NCBI GenBank assembly: GCA_955652545.1
Contig: CATPCA010000084.1
Location: 1 to 6,093 of the forward strand
Direction of reading: 5' to 3'
DNA: 6,093 nucleotides
Source of the DNA: Candidatus Dormiibacterota bacterium
Lineage (GTDB): Bacteria; Chloroflexota; Dormibacteria; UBA8260
In this document: positions 1-5,550 of the stretch, piece by piece
Layout of the letters: each line of letters opens with the position of its first letter
How positions within the stretch are numbered: position 1 is the first letter of the stretch
Translations under genes and position numbers: made by a program
The notes under the pieces: generated by a model
Databases searched by the model: none
Told to the model about the DNA's origin: nothing
The model's input: only the letters and a program-made list of their open reading frames with translations

Positions 1-2061
1 ATGCCGCAGGTCCAGCGTCTCTGGGGTCGCCTCAACTTCTCGGTGAAGTTCGCGGTGATCATGTCGGTCGCCGGGTTGCTCATCGCGTTCATCCCGCTGT
101 CGCTCGCCAGCCAGCAGAACAACAGCCAGGCCACCCAGCGCGCCGCCGACAAGGCCGGCGTCATCGTCAACCTGATGGTGGGCCAGGAGAAGTCGCTGGC
201 CGCGTTCGCCGCTGGGATGACCCAGGAGCTGGCGCCGGCGCTCACCACCCAGGACACCGCGACGCTGACGAGCACGCTGGTGCGCTACTCGCAGGTGAAC
301 ACCCCCTCGGACGTCGTCGGGGTGCACGGCTCGCTCGCCAACGCGGCCGTGTCGGGCGGCACGGCCTTCTCCACCGGTGACCCGCTCTACACCCTCTTTG
401 CTCGGCGCAGCGGTGCGTCGTACAACGTGGTCGCGGCACCCGACGGAGCGCCCTGGCTGATCGGCACCAGCTCGCTTCCCAGCAGCGACGAGACCACATT
501 CATCGCCCGCCCCGTCAACGCCAGCTTCATCCAGGCCCTCGCCGGCACCATCACGACGTCCGCCGACACGGCGGGCATCGCGATCATCCGCGACGGCAAG
601 GTGGCCACGCAGGGAAGCTCCATCCTCAACCAGGCGGTGGCGCCCGGAACCGCGTTGGGCAGCGCCATCCAGCCGTCGCTCGCGCACTCGCCCAACCCGG
701 ACGTGGTCAACATCGGCGGTCAGAGTGCCGGGGTCGATGCGCAGCCCCTGCCGTCGGGCTTCGCCGTGCTGGTGACAACGCCGGTCTCGTCGGTCACCAG
801 CCTGTGGCAGCCGGCCCTCATCCTGCTCGCGCTGATCGTGCTGGCGATGCTTTGCATCGTCCTCGTCGTGCAGAGCGACCTGCGCCGCCCGCTGCGCCGG
901 CTCGACCGAGCGGTGGCGGCGATGGCCGCAGAGGACTACGACACGCCGGTGCCGCGCCCGGCGGGCGGGGAGATCGGCCGGCTGGCGTCGAGCTTCGAAG
1001 AGATGCGCCGCCAGCTGCGCGCCACCATCGCCGGCACTCAGGCACGCGCGGCCATCGCCAGCGAGCTCAACTCTCCGCAACCGCTGGAGACCGCGCTGCG
1101 CGAGGTCGCCGCCCAGCTGCGGCGGTCGGCCAGCGGCGACACGGCGTTCATCCTCGTCAGCGGGTCGGAGATGACCGACAGCTTCGCGGTCACCGACGGC
1201 GCCCCCTTCGAGGTCGACGTCAACGAGGCGCTCAGCGGGGAGGGACCCATCGGTAGCGCGCATCGCCACACCGGCACCGACGCGCTGATGGTCGGCGCGG
1301 CGTCGGAGAGCAGCGAGGCGCACACCGGGAACCGCGAGTTCTGCGCGTCGCCGCTGCGCATGGGGCGCACCATTCTCGGGGTGCTCGGCGTGGCGCGCGC
1401 CCACGGCGGCTTCAGCAGCGGTGACGCGGCGCTGGTGGCGAGCTCGGCTGAGCAGGTCGCCCTGGCGCTGGAGCGCTACCGCTTCATCGCCATGGTGCAG
1501 CGCCAGGCCAGCATCGACGACCTCACCGGCCTCTACAACCATCGCTTCCTCGTCGACTACCTCGGCCAGCAGCTGGCGCTCGCTGAGCGGCTCAATACCC
1601 CGCTCGCCGTGCTGGTTCTCGACCTCGACCATTTCAAGCGGGTCAACGACACCCACGGCCACCCGGTGGGCGACGTGGTCCTCACCGCCTTCGCTCACAC
1701 CCTCACCAGCAGCATCCGGCGTGCCGACCTGGCGGCCCGCTACGGCGGTGAGGAGTTCATCGTGGTGATGTCGAACACGGCCGCCCCCGACGCGCGCCGC
1801 GTCGCAGAGAAGATCAGGGCGGCGGTGGAGGCACTGGTGGTGCCCGTCGACAGCGGCGGCCAGGCGGTGACGCTGACGGTCAGCGTCGGCGGTGCCGCCT
1901 ACCCCGACGACACCACCACGGCGCAGCAGCTGTTGGCGACCGCGGACGCGGCTCTCTACGATGCCAAGCACGGTGGTCGCAACCGCGTGTGCATGGCCGG
2001 GGACGGCGACCCCGACATAGACTTGCCCAGCAATGCCACCCGCGTCGTCCGCACCCGTTGA
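1..2061 (+). CDS. Membrane-bound diguanylate cyclase (sensor-HAMP-GAF-GGDEF)
   Basis: Predicted to make cyclic di-GMP from two GTP at the inner face of the membrane, controlled by an extracytoplasmic sensor. The 686-residue protein has TM1 at about residues 15-36, an extracytoplasmic region of about 37-268, TM2 at about 272-290, a HAMP linker at about 291-345 and a GAF-like region at about 350-495 (ending in a GVLGVA strand and an EQVALALER helix). The GGDEF domain spans about 500-670. Key residues look intact: DDLTGLYNHR at 506-515, metal-site D541 in DLDHFK, N549 and D558, GGEEF at 582-586, and an RxxD inhibitory site (R573, D576) exactly five residues before GGEEF. Activity and product feedback inhibition are therefore expected. 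No EAL or HD-GYP domain follows. I do not recognise the sensor fold; a Cache-like or CHASE-like domain is possible. The ATG is at base 1, so a start further upstream cannot be excluded. The stop lies inside the next gene. Confidence 0.9.
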   Translation: MPQVQRLWGRLNFSVKFAVIMSVAGLLIAFIPLSLASQQNNSQATQRAADKAGVIVNLMVGQEKSLAAFAAGMTQELAPALTTQDTATLTSTLVRYSQVNTPSDVVGVHGSLANAAVSGGTAFSTGDPLYTLFARRSGASYNVVAAPDGAPWLIGTSSLPSSDETTFIARPVNASFIQALAGTITTSADTAGIAIIRDGKVATQGSSILNQAVAPGTALGSAIQPSLAHSPNPDVVNIGGQSAGVDAQPLPSGFAVLVTTPVSSVTSLWQPALILLALIVLAMLCIVLVVQSDLRRPLRRLDRAVAAMAAEDYDTPVPRPAGGEIGRLASSFEEMRRQLRATIAGTQARAAIASELNSPQPLETALREVAAQLRRSASGDTAFILVSGSEMTDSFAVTDGAPFEVDVNEALSGEGPIGSAHRHTGTDALMVGAASESSEAHTGNREFCASPLRMGRTILGVLGVARAHGGFSSGDAALVASSAEQVALALERYRFIAMVQRQASIDDLTGLYNHRFLVDYLGQQLALAERLNTPLAVLVLDLDHFKRVNDTHGHPVGDVVLTAFAHTLTSSIRRADLAARYGGEEFIVVMSNTAAPDARRVAEKIRAAVEALVVPVDSGGQAVTLTVSVGGAAYPDDTTTAQQLLATADAALYDAKHGGRNRVCMAGDGDPDIDLPSNATRVVRTR

Positions 2062-3112
2062 CCTGCGCAGCGACACCTTCACAACGCCCGACGCGGCGAT
2101 GCGCCGCGTCATGGCGGACGCGGAGGTCGGCGACGACGTGTGGGGCGAGGATCCAACGGTGCGACGCCTCGAGGAGGAGATGGCCGGTCGCCTCGGCAAA
2201 GGGGCCGCGGTGTTCGTCCCCAGCGGGACGATGGGCAACCTCACCTCGCTGGCGGCCCAGACCAACCCCGGCGACGAGGTGATCATCGACTCCGAGTCAC
2301 ACGTGGTGGCCAACGAGGCCGGAGGGGCCGGGGCCGTCGCCGGCGTCATCCTCCACGCCGTCGACGCGGTGGCGGGCGCGCCCACCGCGGCGCAGGTGGC
2401 CGCTACTTTGCGGGTCCCCGACATCCACCACCCGGTGTCGCGGCTTCTGTGGCTGGAGAACACCCACGGTGGTCGCGCCGGGCTGGCGGTGCCGGCCCAG
2501 TTCATCGACGCCGCGGCCGCGGTTGCGCATCACGCCGGGCTGCGCGTCCATTGCGACGGGGCGCGCCTGTTCAACGCGGCGGTGGCGCTGCGCGTCGACG
2601 CTTCGCGGCTGGTGGCAGGATGCGACACAGTATCTGTGTGCCTGAGCAAGGGGCTCGGCGCCCCGGTTGGGTCGGTGGTCAGCGGGGACGCGGCGTGCAT
2701 CGCCACGGTGCGCCTGTGGCGCAAGCGGCTCGGCGGCGGTATGCGCCAGGCCGGCATCCTCGCCGCGGCGGGGCTGTTCGCGCTCGAGCACAACGTCGAG
2801 AGGCTCGCCGACGACCACACCAATGCGGCCGTGCTCGCCGCCGAGCTGCGCAGCACCCCCGGGGTCAGCGTGGTAGAGGTGGCAGTGCCCACCAACATGG
2901 TGATGTTCGACACGGCGCTGCCTGCGGAAGAGGTGACGCGCCTCGCCGCCGCTGCCGGCGTGTTGCTTGCGCCGGTGGGCGAGCGCCGCCTGCGTTGCGT
3001 CACCCACAAGGATGTCGATGCGGCCGCCGTCCGGCGCGCCGCCACCGCGCTGAGCTCCGTGCTCGAGCGCGTCCTCGCCGCCGCCCGCGACCGCGAGCAG
3101 CAACCCGCTTAA
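2033..3112 (+). CDS. ltaE: Low-specificity L-threonine aldolase (PLP-dependent)
   Basis: Fold-type I PLP enzyme that cleaves L-threonine or L-allo-threonine to glycine and acetaldehyde in the cytoplasm. The 359-residue protein carries the family landmarks: VDLRSDTFTTP near the N-terminus (residues 9-19), the WGEDPTV segment, the phosphate-binding PSGTMGN (63-69), H90 in DSESHVV (the expected ring-stacking histidine), ENTHGGRAG from E142, DGAR (D175 to the pyridine nitrogen, R178) and SKGLGAPVGS with K206 as the Schiff-base lysine. Length is slightly above the usual 330-350. ATG 2033 is the only normal start between an in-frame stop at 2018-2020 and the conserved VDLRSDT, so the 29-nt overlap with the cyclase gene is real. 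No clear Shine-Dalgarno precedes it, so translational coupling to the upstream gene is inferred. The protein could act on other beta-hydroxy amino acids such as phenylserine, but the family call is firm. The gene symbol is by family resemblance. Confidence 0.93.
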   Translation: MPPASSAPVDLRSDTFTTPDAAMRRVMADAEVGDDVWGEDPTVRRLEEEMAGRLGKGAAVFVPSGTMGNLTSLAAQTNPGDEVIIDSESHVVANEAGGAGAVAGVILHAVDAVAGAPTAAQVAATLRVPDIHHPVSRLLWLENTHGGRAGLAVPAQFIDAAAAVAHHAGLRVHCDGARLFNAAVALRVDASRLVAGCDTVSVCLSKGLGAPVGSVVSGDAACIATVRLWRKRLGGGMRQAGILAAAGLFALEHNVERLADDHTNAAVLAAELRSTPGVSVVEVAVPTNMVMFDTALPAEEVTRLAAAAGVLLAPVGERRLRCVTHKDVDAAAVRRAATALSSVLERVLAAARDREQQPA

Positions 3113-3119
3113 ACGACGA

Positions 3120-3148
3120 AGAGGCCCCGCCGCGGTGGCGAGGCCTCT
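3120..3148. terminator. Hairpin between convergent genes, probable shared terminator
   Basis: A GC-rich stem-loop: AGAGGCC (3120-3126) pairs perfectly with GGCCTCT (3142-3148). One C/A mismatch follows, then CGCC (3128-3131) pairs with GGCG (3137-3140) around a 5-nt loop. It lies 7 nt after the aldolase stop and 16 nt beyond the stop of the minus-strand gene. Read on the minus strand it is followed by a T-containing tract (TTCGTCGTTT). On the + strand there is no T-run. It best fits a terminator for the minus-strand gene that may also stop aldolase transcription. Confidence 0.7.
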
Positions 3149-3164
3149 CCGAATGGCTACGAGG

Positions 3165-3824
3165 TCAGCTGCTCGCCGGTGTGGCGGGAGCTGCTGCTGC
3201 GGCTGGTGCCGATGCGACCTTGCGTGCGCCGCGCCGTGCGCCGACGCGTCCGGTGGCGCGCTTGGCCGCCGGCTTGCGCGTCGTGGCGCGCTTGGCGGTC
3301 GCCTTGCGGGCGGTGCGCTTGGCGGTCGCCTTGCGGGCGGTGCGCTTGGCGGTCGCCTTGCGGGCGGTGCGCTTGGCGGTCGCCTTGCGACGGACAGTGC
3401 GCTTGGCGGTCGCCTTGCGGGCGGTGCGCTTGGCGGTCGCCTTGCGGGCGGTGCGCTTGGCGGTCGCCTTGCGGGCCGTGCGCTTGGCGGTTGCCTTGCG
3501 GGCCGTGCGCTCGGCGGTCGCCTTGCGACGGACAGTTCTCCGCTTGGCCCCGGCGGCCTTGCGGGTGGTCCTGCGCTTGGCGGTGCCGCCGGTTACGCGG
3601 CGGGCTGCCTTGCGGATCTCGCCCTCGAGACGGGACACGCTCTTCTCGAGTCCGGCGAGTCTCTTCTCGAGTTCGTTGAGCGGCAATGCCTTGACGAGTC
3701 CCTGCACCGCCTTCAATAGGTCACCACCACCAGTGTTGGCGCGGCGGCGAGCTGTGGAGCTCACTCGTTTCACGGTGCGGCTGACGGCTTTGCTCGCGCC
3801 GCCTCTGCGTCTTGTCCTGGCCAT
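3165..3824 (-). CDS. Histone H1-like, Lys/Ala/Arg repeat basic protein with a short coiled coil
   Basis: A 219-residue protein, probably binding DNA, RNA or another polyanion. Residues 1-30 are Arg/Lys/Ser-rich. Residues 36-76 look helical and include a clean a/d heptad ladder (L52, L56, L59, V63, L66, I70), suggesting oligomerisation. From residue 71 to the end there is a single acidic residue (E105). Residues 101-183 are nine tandem copies of KATAKRTAR or close variants, followed by KPAAKRATGRVGARRGARK and an uncharged Ala/Pro end (APAAAAAPATPASS). The tail type is known from HupB C-termini, chlamydial Hc2, AlgP and phasin PhaF, but the HU fold is absent, so it is not HupB. Start ATG 3824 is fixed by AAGGAGG 10 nt upstream; the frame stays open to 4034 but has no comparable start. 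It is divergent from gdh and convergent with the aldolase. A chromatin-compacting or granule-associated role is inference; I know no close named homologue. Confidence 0.85.
   Translation of the reverse strand: MARTRRRGGASKAVSRTVKRVSSTARRRANTGGGDLLKAVQGLVKALPLNELEKRLAGLEKSVSRLEGEIRKAARRVTGGTAKRRTTRKAAGAKRRTVRRKATAERTARKATAKRTARKATAKRTARKATAKRTARKATAKRTVRRKATAKRTARKATAKRTARKATAKRTARKATAKRATTRKPAAKRATGRVGARRGARKVASAPAAAAAPATPASS
3276..3524 (-). repeat. Nine tandem 27/30-bp coding repeats (KATAKRTAR units)
   Basis: This in-frame minisatellite lies within the basic-protein gene. The units on the coding strand are: one KATAERTAR, three KATAKRTAR, one 10-residue KATAKRTVRR, three KATAKRTAR and a final KATAKRATTR. 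Most copies are nearly identical at DNA level, including synonymous sites; for example, the core TTGGCGGTCGCCTTGCG recurs on the + strand. That suggests recent expansion or gene conversion. A rarer motif, CCTTGCGACGGACAGT, occurs at 3383-3398 and 3521-3536, 138 bp apart. This marks a higher-order period of four 9-residue units plus one 10-residue unit. Because the unit length is a multiple of 3, copy-number change would not shift the frame. Confidence 0.95.
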
Positions 3825-3834
3825 ATCGTACGGG

Positions 3835-3841
3835 CCTCCTT
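3835..3841 (-). promoter_or_regulatory. Ribosome binding site of the basic-protein gene
   Basis: On the minus strand AAGGAGG stands 10 nt before ATG 3824. It is a full-length match to the anti-Shine-Dalgarno and decides the start against the longer open frame reaching 4034. Confidence 0.88.
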
Positions 3842-3843
3842 GT

Positions 3844-3870
3844 TGATGATCCCTTCGTTCCGGATCATCA
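3844..3870 (-). repeat. 9-bp perfect inverted repeat adjoining the RBS
   Basis: TGATGATCC (3844-3852) and GGATCATCA (3862-3870) are perfect reverse complements separated by 9 nt. The inner edge lies 2 nt from the Shine-Dalgarno of the basic-protein gene. It is either a dimeric-repressor operator or, if transcription starts upstream as proposed at 3921-3949, a 5'-UTR hairpin beside the RBS that could affect translation or mRNA stability. Confidence 0.6.
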
Positions 3871-3920
3871 CCGGCTGTTTGTGACAGGAGATGGTGTAAA
3901 CCTCCCGCCGTGTGGTGCGT

Positions 3921-3949
3921 AGCATGGTGCTTATACACACTATTGTCAA
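3921..3949 (-). promoter_or_regulatory. Possible promoter of the basic-protein gene
   Basis: On the minus strand a perfect -35 hexamer TTGACA (3949-3944) is followed after 17 nt by CATGCT (3926-3921). The latter is a weak -10 that keeps only A2, T3 and T6 of TATAAT. The surrounding stretch, about 3870-3970, is clearly more A/T-rich than the rest of the window. If correct, the transcript would begin near 3914 and have a leader of about 90 nt containing the inverted repeat. A TATAAG also lies at 3935-3930, but only 8 nt from the TTGACA. Confidence 0.3.
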
Positions 3950-4146
3950 TGTGTGTGCCGTCTTTGTGACATGTGTGGCGGCATCCGACGCGCCGTCCCG
4001 AGCCCACGTGCGCGACGCCGTGCACCGTCGACACAACGCTCGGGGACGCTCATCGCGGCGACGAGTCGGCCGCGGCGAGACGCTGCGTGAACGCCGCGGT
4101 GCGGCCCAGACAGCCGTCGTGCGACGTGGTGTGTAGCCCCGGTTGC

Positions 4147-4215
4147 GCCACCGGTGGCGGGTCGCGCGAGTGCCGCATGCAGCCCGGTGGAGCCACCGAT
4201 GGCGGGTCGCGCGAG
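4147..4215. repeat. Two 24-nt palindrome-bearing direct repeats upstream of gdh
   Basis: Copy 1 (4147-4170) and copy 2 (4192-4215) match at 23 of 24 positions and lie 45 bp apart start to start. Weaker similarity (AGCCCCGG versus AGCCCGG) extends the repeats leftward to about 4135 and 4181. Each begins with a palindrome: GCCACCGGTGGC is perfect in copy 1, while copy 2 has one change (GCCACCGATGGC). Copy 2 ends 2 bp before the TAAGGT -10 box and covers the -35 position. The arrangement looks like tandem operators for a dimeric regulator of gdh, possibly a nitrogen or carbon regulator. The regulator is unknown. Confidence 0.6.
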
Positions 4216-4216
4216 A

Positions 4217-4222
4217 TAAGGT
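4217..4222 (+). promoter_or_regulatory. Likely -10 box of gdh giving a leaderless mRNA
   Basis: TAAGGT fits the actinobacterial -10 pattern TAnnnT. A start site 7 nt after its last base falls exactly on the A of ATG 4229, the geometry of leaderless transcripts common in this phylum. No good -35 is seen; the place is occupied by repeat copy 2 (CACCGA at 4194-4199). The AAGG inside this box, 7 nt before the ATG, could alternatively act as a weak Shine-Dalgarno on a longer transcript. Confidence 0.5.
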
Positions 4223-4228
4223 GTGGGC

Positions 4229-5488
4229 ATGACCGCCGTCGTGCAGGGCAGTGCTTCGCTGGCCATCGCCCAGCACCATTTCGACCGCGCTGCCGAGCAA
4301 CTCGACCTCCACCAGTCGGCGCGGCCGATGCTCAGAACGATCAAGCGGGAGTTGATCGTTCATTTCCCGGTCGAGATGGACGACGGCAGCTTCCGGGTGT
4401 TCACCGGCTTCCGCGTGCAGCACAACATCGCGCGTGGCCCGGCCAAGGGCGGCCTCCGTTATCACCCCGCGATGACCCTCGCCGACGCCCGCGGCCTGGC
4501 GATGTACATGACCTGGAAAGCGGCGGTGGTGGACCTGCCTTTTGGGGGCGCCAAGGGCGGCGTGATCGTCGACCCCAAACAGCTCAGCAACTCCGAGCTC
4601 GAGCGTCTCACCCGGCGGTTCACCACCGAGATCTCGCTGCTGATCGGCCCAGACCGCGACATCCCAGCGCCCGACATCGGCACCGGTCCGCAGGAGATGG
4701 CCTGGGTCATGGATACGCTGTCGATGCACGCCGGTTACTCGGTGCCGGCGTCGGTCACCGGCAAACCGACGGTGATCGGAGGGTCCGAGGGTCGCCAGGC
4801 ATCCGTCGGCCGCGGACTGGCCACCGTCGCCGTCCAGGCGCTCGGCGACTCCGGCATCGATCCCGCTGCTGCAACCGTCGCGATCCAGGGTTTTGGCCAG
4901 GTCGGGTCATCAACGGCGCAACTTCTCGCCGCCGCAGGGCTGCGCGTCGTGGCGGTCTCCGACAGTCGCGGCGGGCTGTACAACGATGCCGGCCTCGACG
5001 TCGACGCACTGGCCGCGCTCAAGGAGGAAGGTGGCGCGCTCTCTGACCACGTCGGCGCCGAGTCGCTGACCAATGAGGAGTTGCTCGCCCTCGACGTCGA
5101 CCTGCTCGTCCCCGCCGCCCTCGAGGCGACCATCACCGCGGCCAACGCCGCAACCGTGCGCGCCCGCGTCATCTGCGAGGGCGCCAACGCGGCCATCGAT
5201 CCCGACGGCGACGCCATCCTGCACGACCGCAACGTCCTCATCATCCCCGACATCCTTGCCAACGCCGGGGGGCTGGTGGTGTCGTACTTCGAGTGGGTAC
5301 AGGACCTGCAGCAGCTCTTCTGGGCCGCCGGCGACGTCAACGGGCGCCTCCGCGACGTGATGGTGCGCAGCTACGACGCGGTGCGCACGCGGGCGCAGTC
5401 CGAGCGGGTCACCATGCGCGAGGCAGCGCACCAGATCGCCGTGGCCAAGGTGGCCGCCGCGAGCGAGGTGCGGGGGATTTATCCGTAG
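4229..5488 (+). CDS. gdhA: Glutamate dehydrogenase (ELFV family, probably NAD-dependent)
   Basis: Catalyses reversible oxidative deamination of glutamate to 2-oxoglutarate and ammonia in the cytoplasm, linking nitrogen and carbon metabolism. At 419 residues it has the length of small hexameric enzymes (RocG/GudB type). Substrate-site lysines K73 (GPAKGGLRY), K97 (TWKAAV) and K109 (PFGGAKGGV), plus catalytic D149 (PAPDIGT), have the same spacing (24, 12, 40) as K89, K113, K125 and D165 of the Clostridium symbiosum enzyme. The Rossmann domain follows with GFGQVG at 221-226, and D245 in AVSDSRGGLYN suggests NAD over NADP. The C-terminal NAGGLVVSYFEWVQ block is typical. Homologous leucine, valine or phenylalanine dehydrogenases are shorter and lack this exact set, so glutamate is the best substrate guess. 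ATG 4229 is preferred over GTG 4223 because of the -10/AAGG spacing. Paired repeats lie just upstream. The gene symbol is by function; gudB or rocG would also fit. Confidence 0.92.
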   Translation: MTAVVQGSASLAIAQHHFDRAAEQLDLHQSARPMLRTIKRELIVHFPVEMDDGSFRVFTGFRVQHNIARGPAKGGLRYHPAMTLADARGLAMYMTWKAAVVDLPFGGAKGGVIVDPKQLSNSELERLTRRFTTEISLLIGPDRDIPAPDIGTGPQEMAWVMDTLSMHAGYSVPASVTGKPTVIGGSEGRQASVGRGLATVAVQALGDSGIDPAAATVAIQGFGQVGSSTAQLLAAAGLRVVAVSDSRGGLYNDAGLDVDALAALKEEGGALSDHVGAESLTNEELLALDVDLLVPAALEATITAANAATVRARVICEGANAAIDPDGDAILHDRNVLIIPDILANAGGLVVSYFEWVQDLQQLFWAAGDVNGRLRDVMVRSYDAVRTRAQSERVTMREAAHQIAVAKVAAASEVRGIYP

Positions 5489-5492
5489 ACGG

Positions 5493-5531
5493 GGAGGGGC
5501 AGAGCGGAGGCTTCGCTTACCATGCCTCTCC
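5493..5531 (+). terminator. Imperfect hairpin after gdh, weak terminator or leader structure
   Basis: GGAGGGGCA (5493-5501) can pair with TGCCTCTCC (5523-5531) with one G-U wobble. Inside the 21-nt loop, AGCG (5503-5506) can pair with CGCT (5514-5517). It begins 4 nt after the gdh stop. Only TTAGG follows, so it lacks a U-tract and termination may be incomplete. It also sits immediately before the RBS of the next gene. Confidence 0.35.
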
Positions 5532-5536
5532 TTAGG

Positions 5537-5542
5537 AAGGAG
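5537..5542 (+). promoter_or_regulatory. RBS that decides the GTG start of the epimerase-like gene
   Basis: AAGGAG ends 8 nt before GTG 5551. In-frame GTG codons at 5542 and 5545 overlap or abut this site and are too close to use it, so 5551 is the preferred start. Confidence 0.7.
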
Positions 5543-5550
5543 TGGTGGTA

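Larger units (their letters stand above)
3825..4228. other. Divergent intergenic region between the basic-protein gene and gdh
   Basis: This 404-nt gap holds no gene I can support. From 3825 to about 3970 it is relatively A/T-rich and carries the RBS, inverted repeat and possible promoter of the minus-strand gene. From about 3985 to 4134 it returns to high GC with no recognisable motif; small frames here have no convincing start signal or protein pattern. From 4135 to 4222 it carries the paired repeats and -10 box of the glutamate dehydrogenase gene. Confidence 0.7.

Noticed and set aside
2297..3103. 268-codon antisense frame over the aldolase
   Set aside because: The product has no motif and the opposite strand encodes a fully conserved threonine aldolase, so this is a shadow frame.
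3276..3524. CRISPR-like array
   Set aside because: The repeats are contiguous, without unique spacers, and keep a coding frame, so they are a protein-coding minisatellite.
3135..3719. + strand frame encoding repetitive GGRLAGGAL units
   Set aside because: It is the antisense reading of the basic-protein repeats with no start signal. The minus-strand frame has an ideal RBS, a coiled coil and a coherent basic composition, so that one is the gene.
2140..3846. Long + strand open frame spanning the aldolase and the repeat region
   Set aside because: It is in a different frame from the aldolase, its product is an Arg/Gly-rich string without domains, and its C-terminal part is the antisense of the KATAKRTAR repeats. 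It is a high-GC shadow frame.
3825..4034. N-terminal extension of the basic protein to an ATG at 4034
   Set aside because: The extra 70 residues are His/Cys-rich nonsense lying over promoter-like A/T-rich DNA and the inverted repeat, while ATG 3824 has a perfect Shine-Dalgarno.
3912..4136. Small + strand frame of 74 codons in the divergent intergenic region
   Set aside because: It has no Shine-Dalgarno, no recognisable domain and low-complexity Arg-rich translation. It also overlaps the proposed minus-strand promoter.
4223..4231. GTG 4223 as start of glutamate dehydrogenase
   Set aside because: It would lie only 1 nt after AAGG and overlap the -10 region. ATG 4229 fits both an RBS and a leaderless model.
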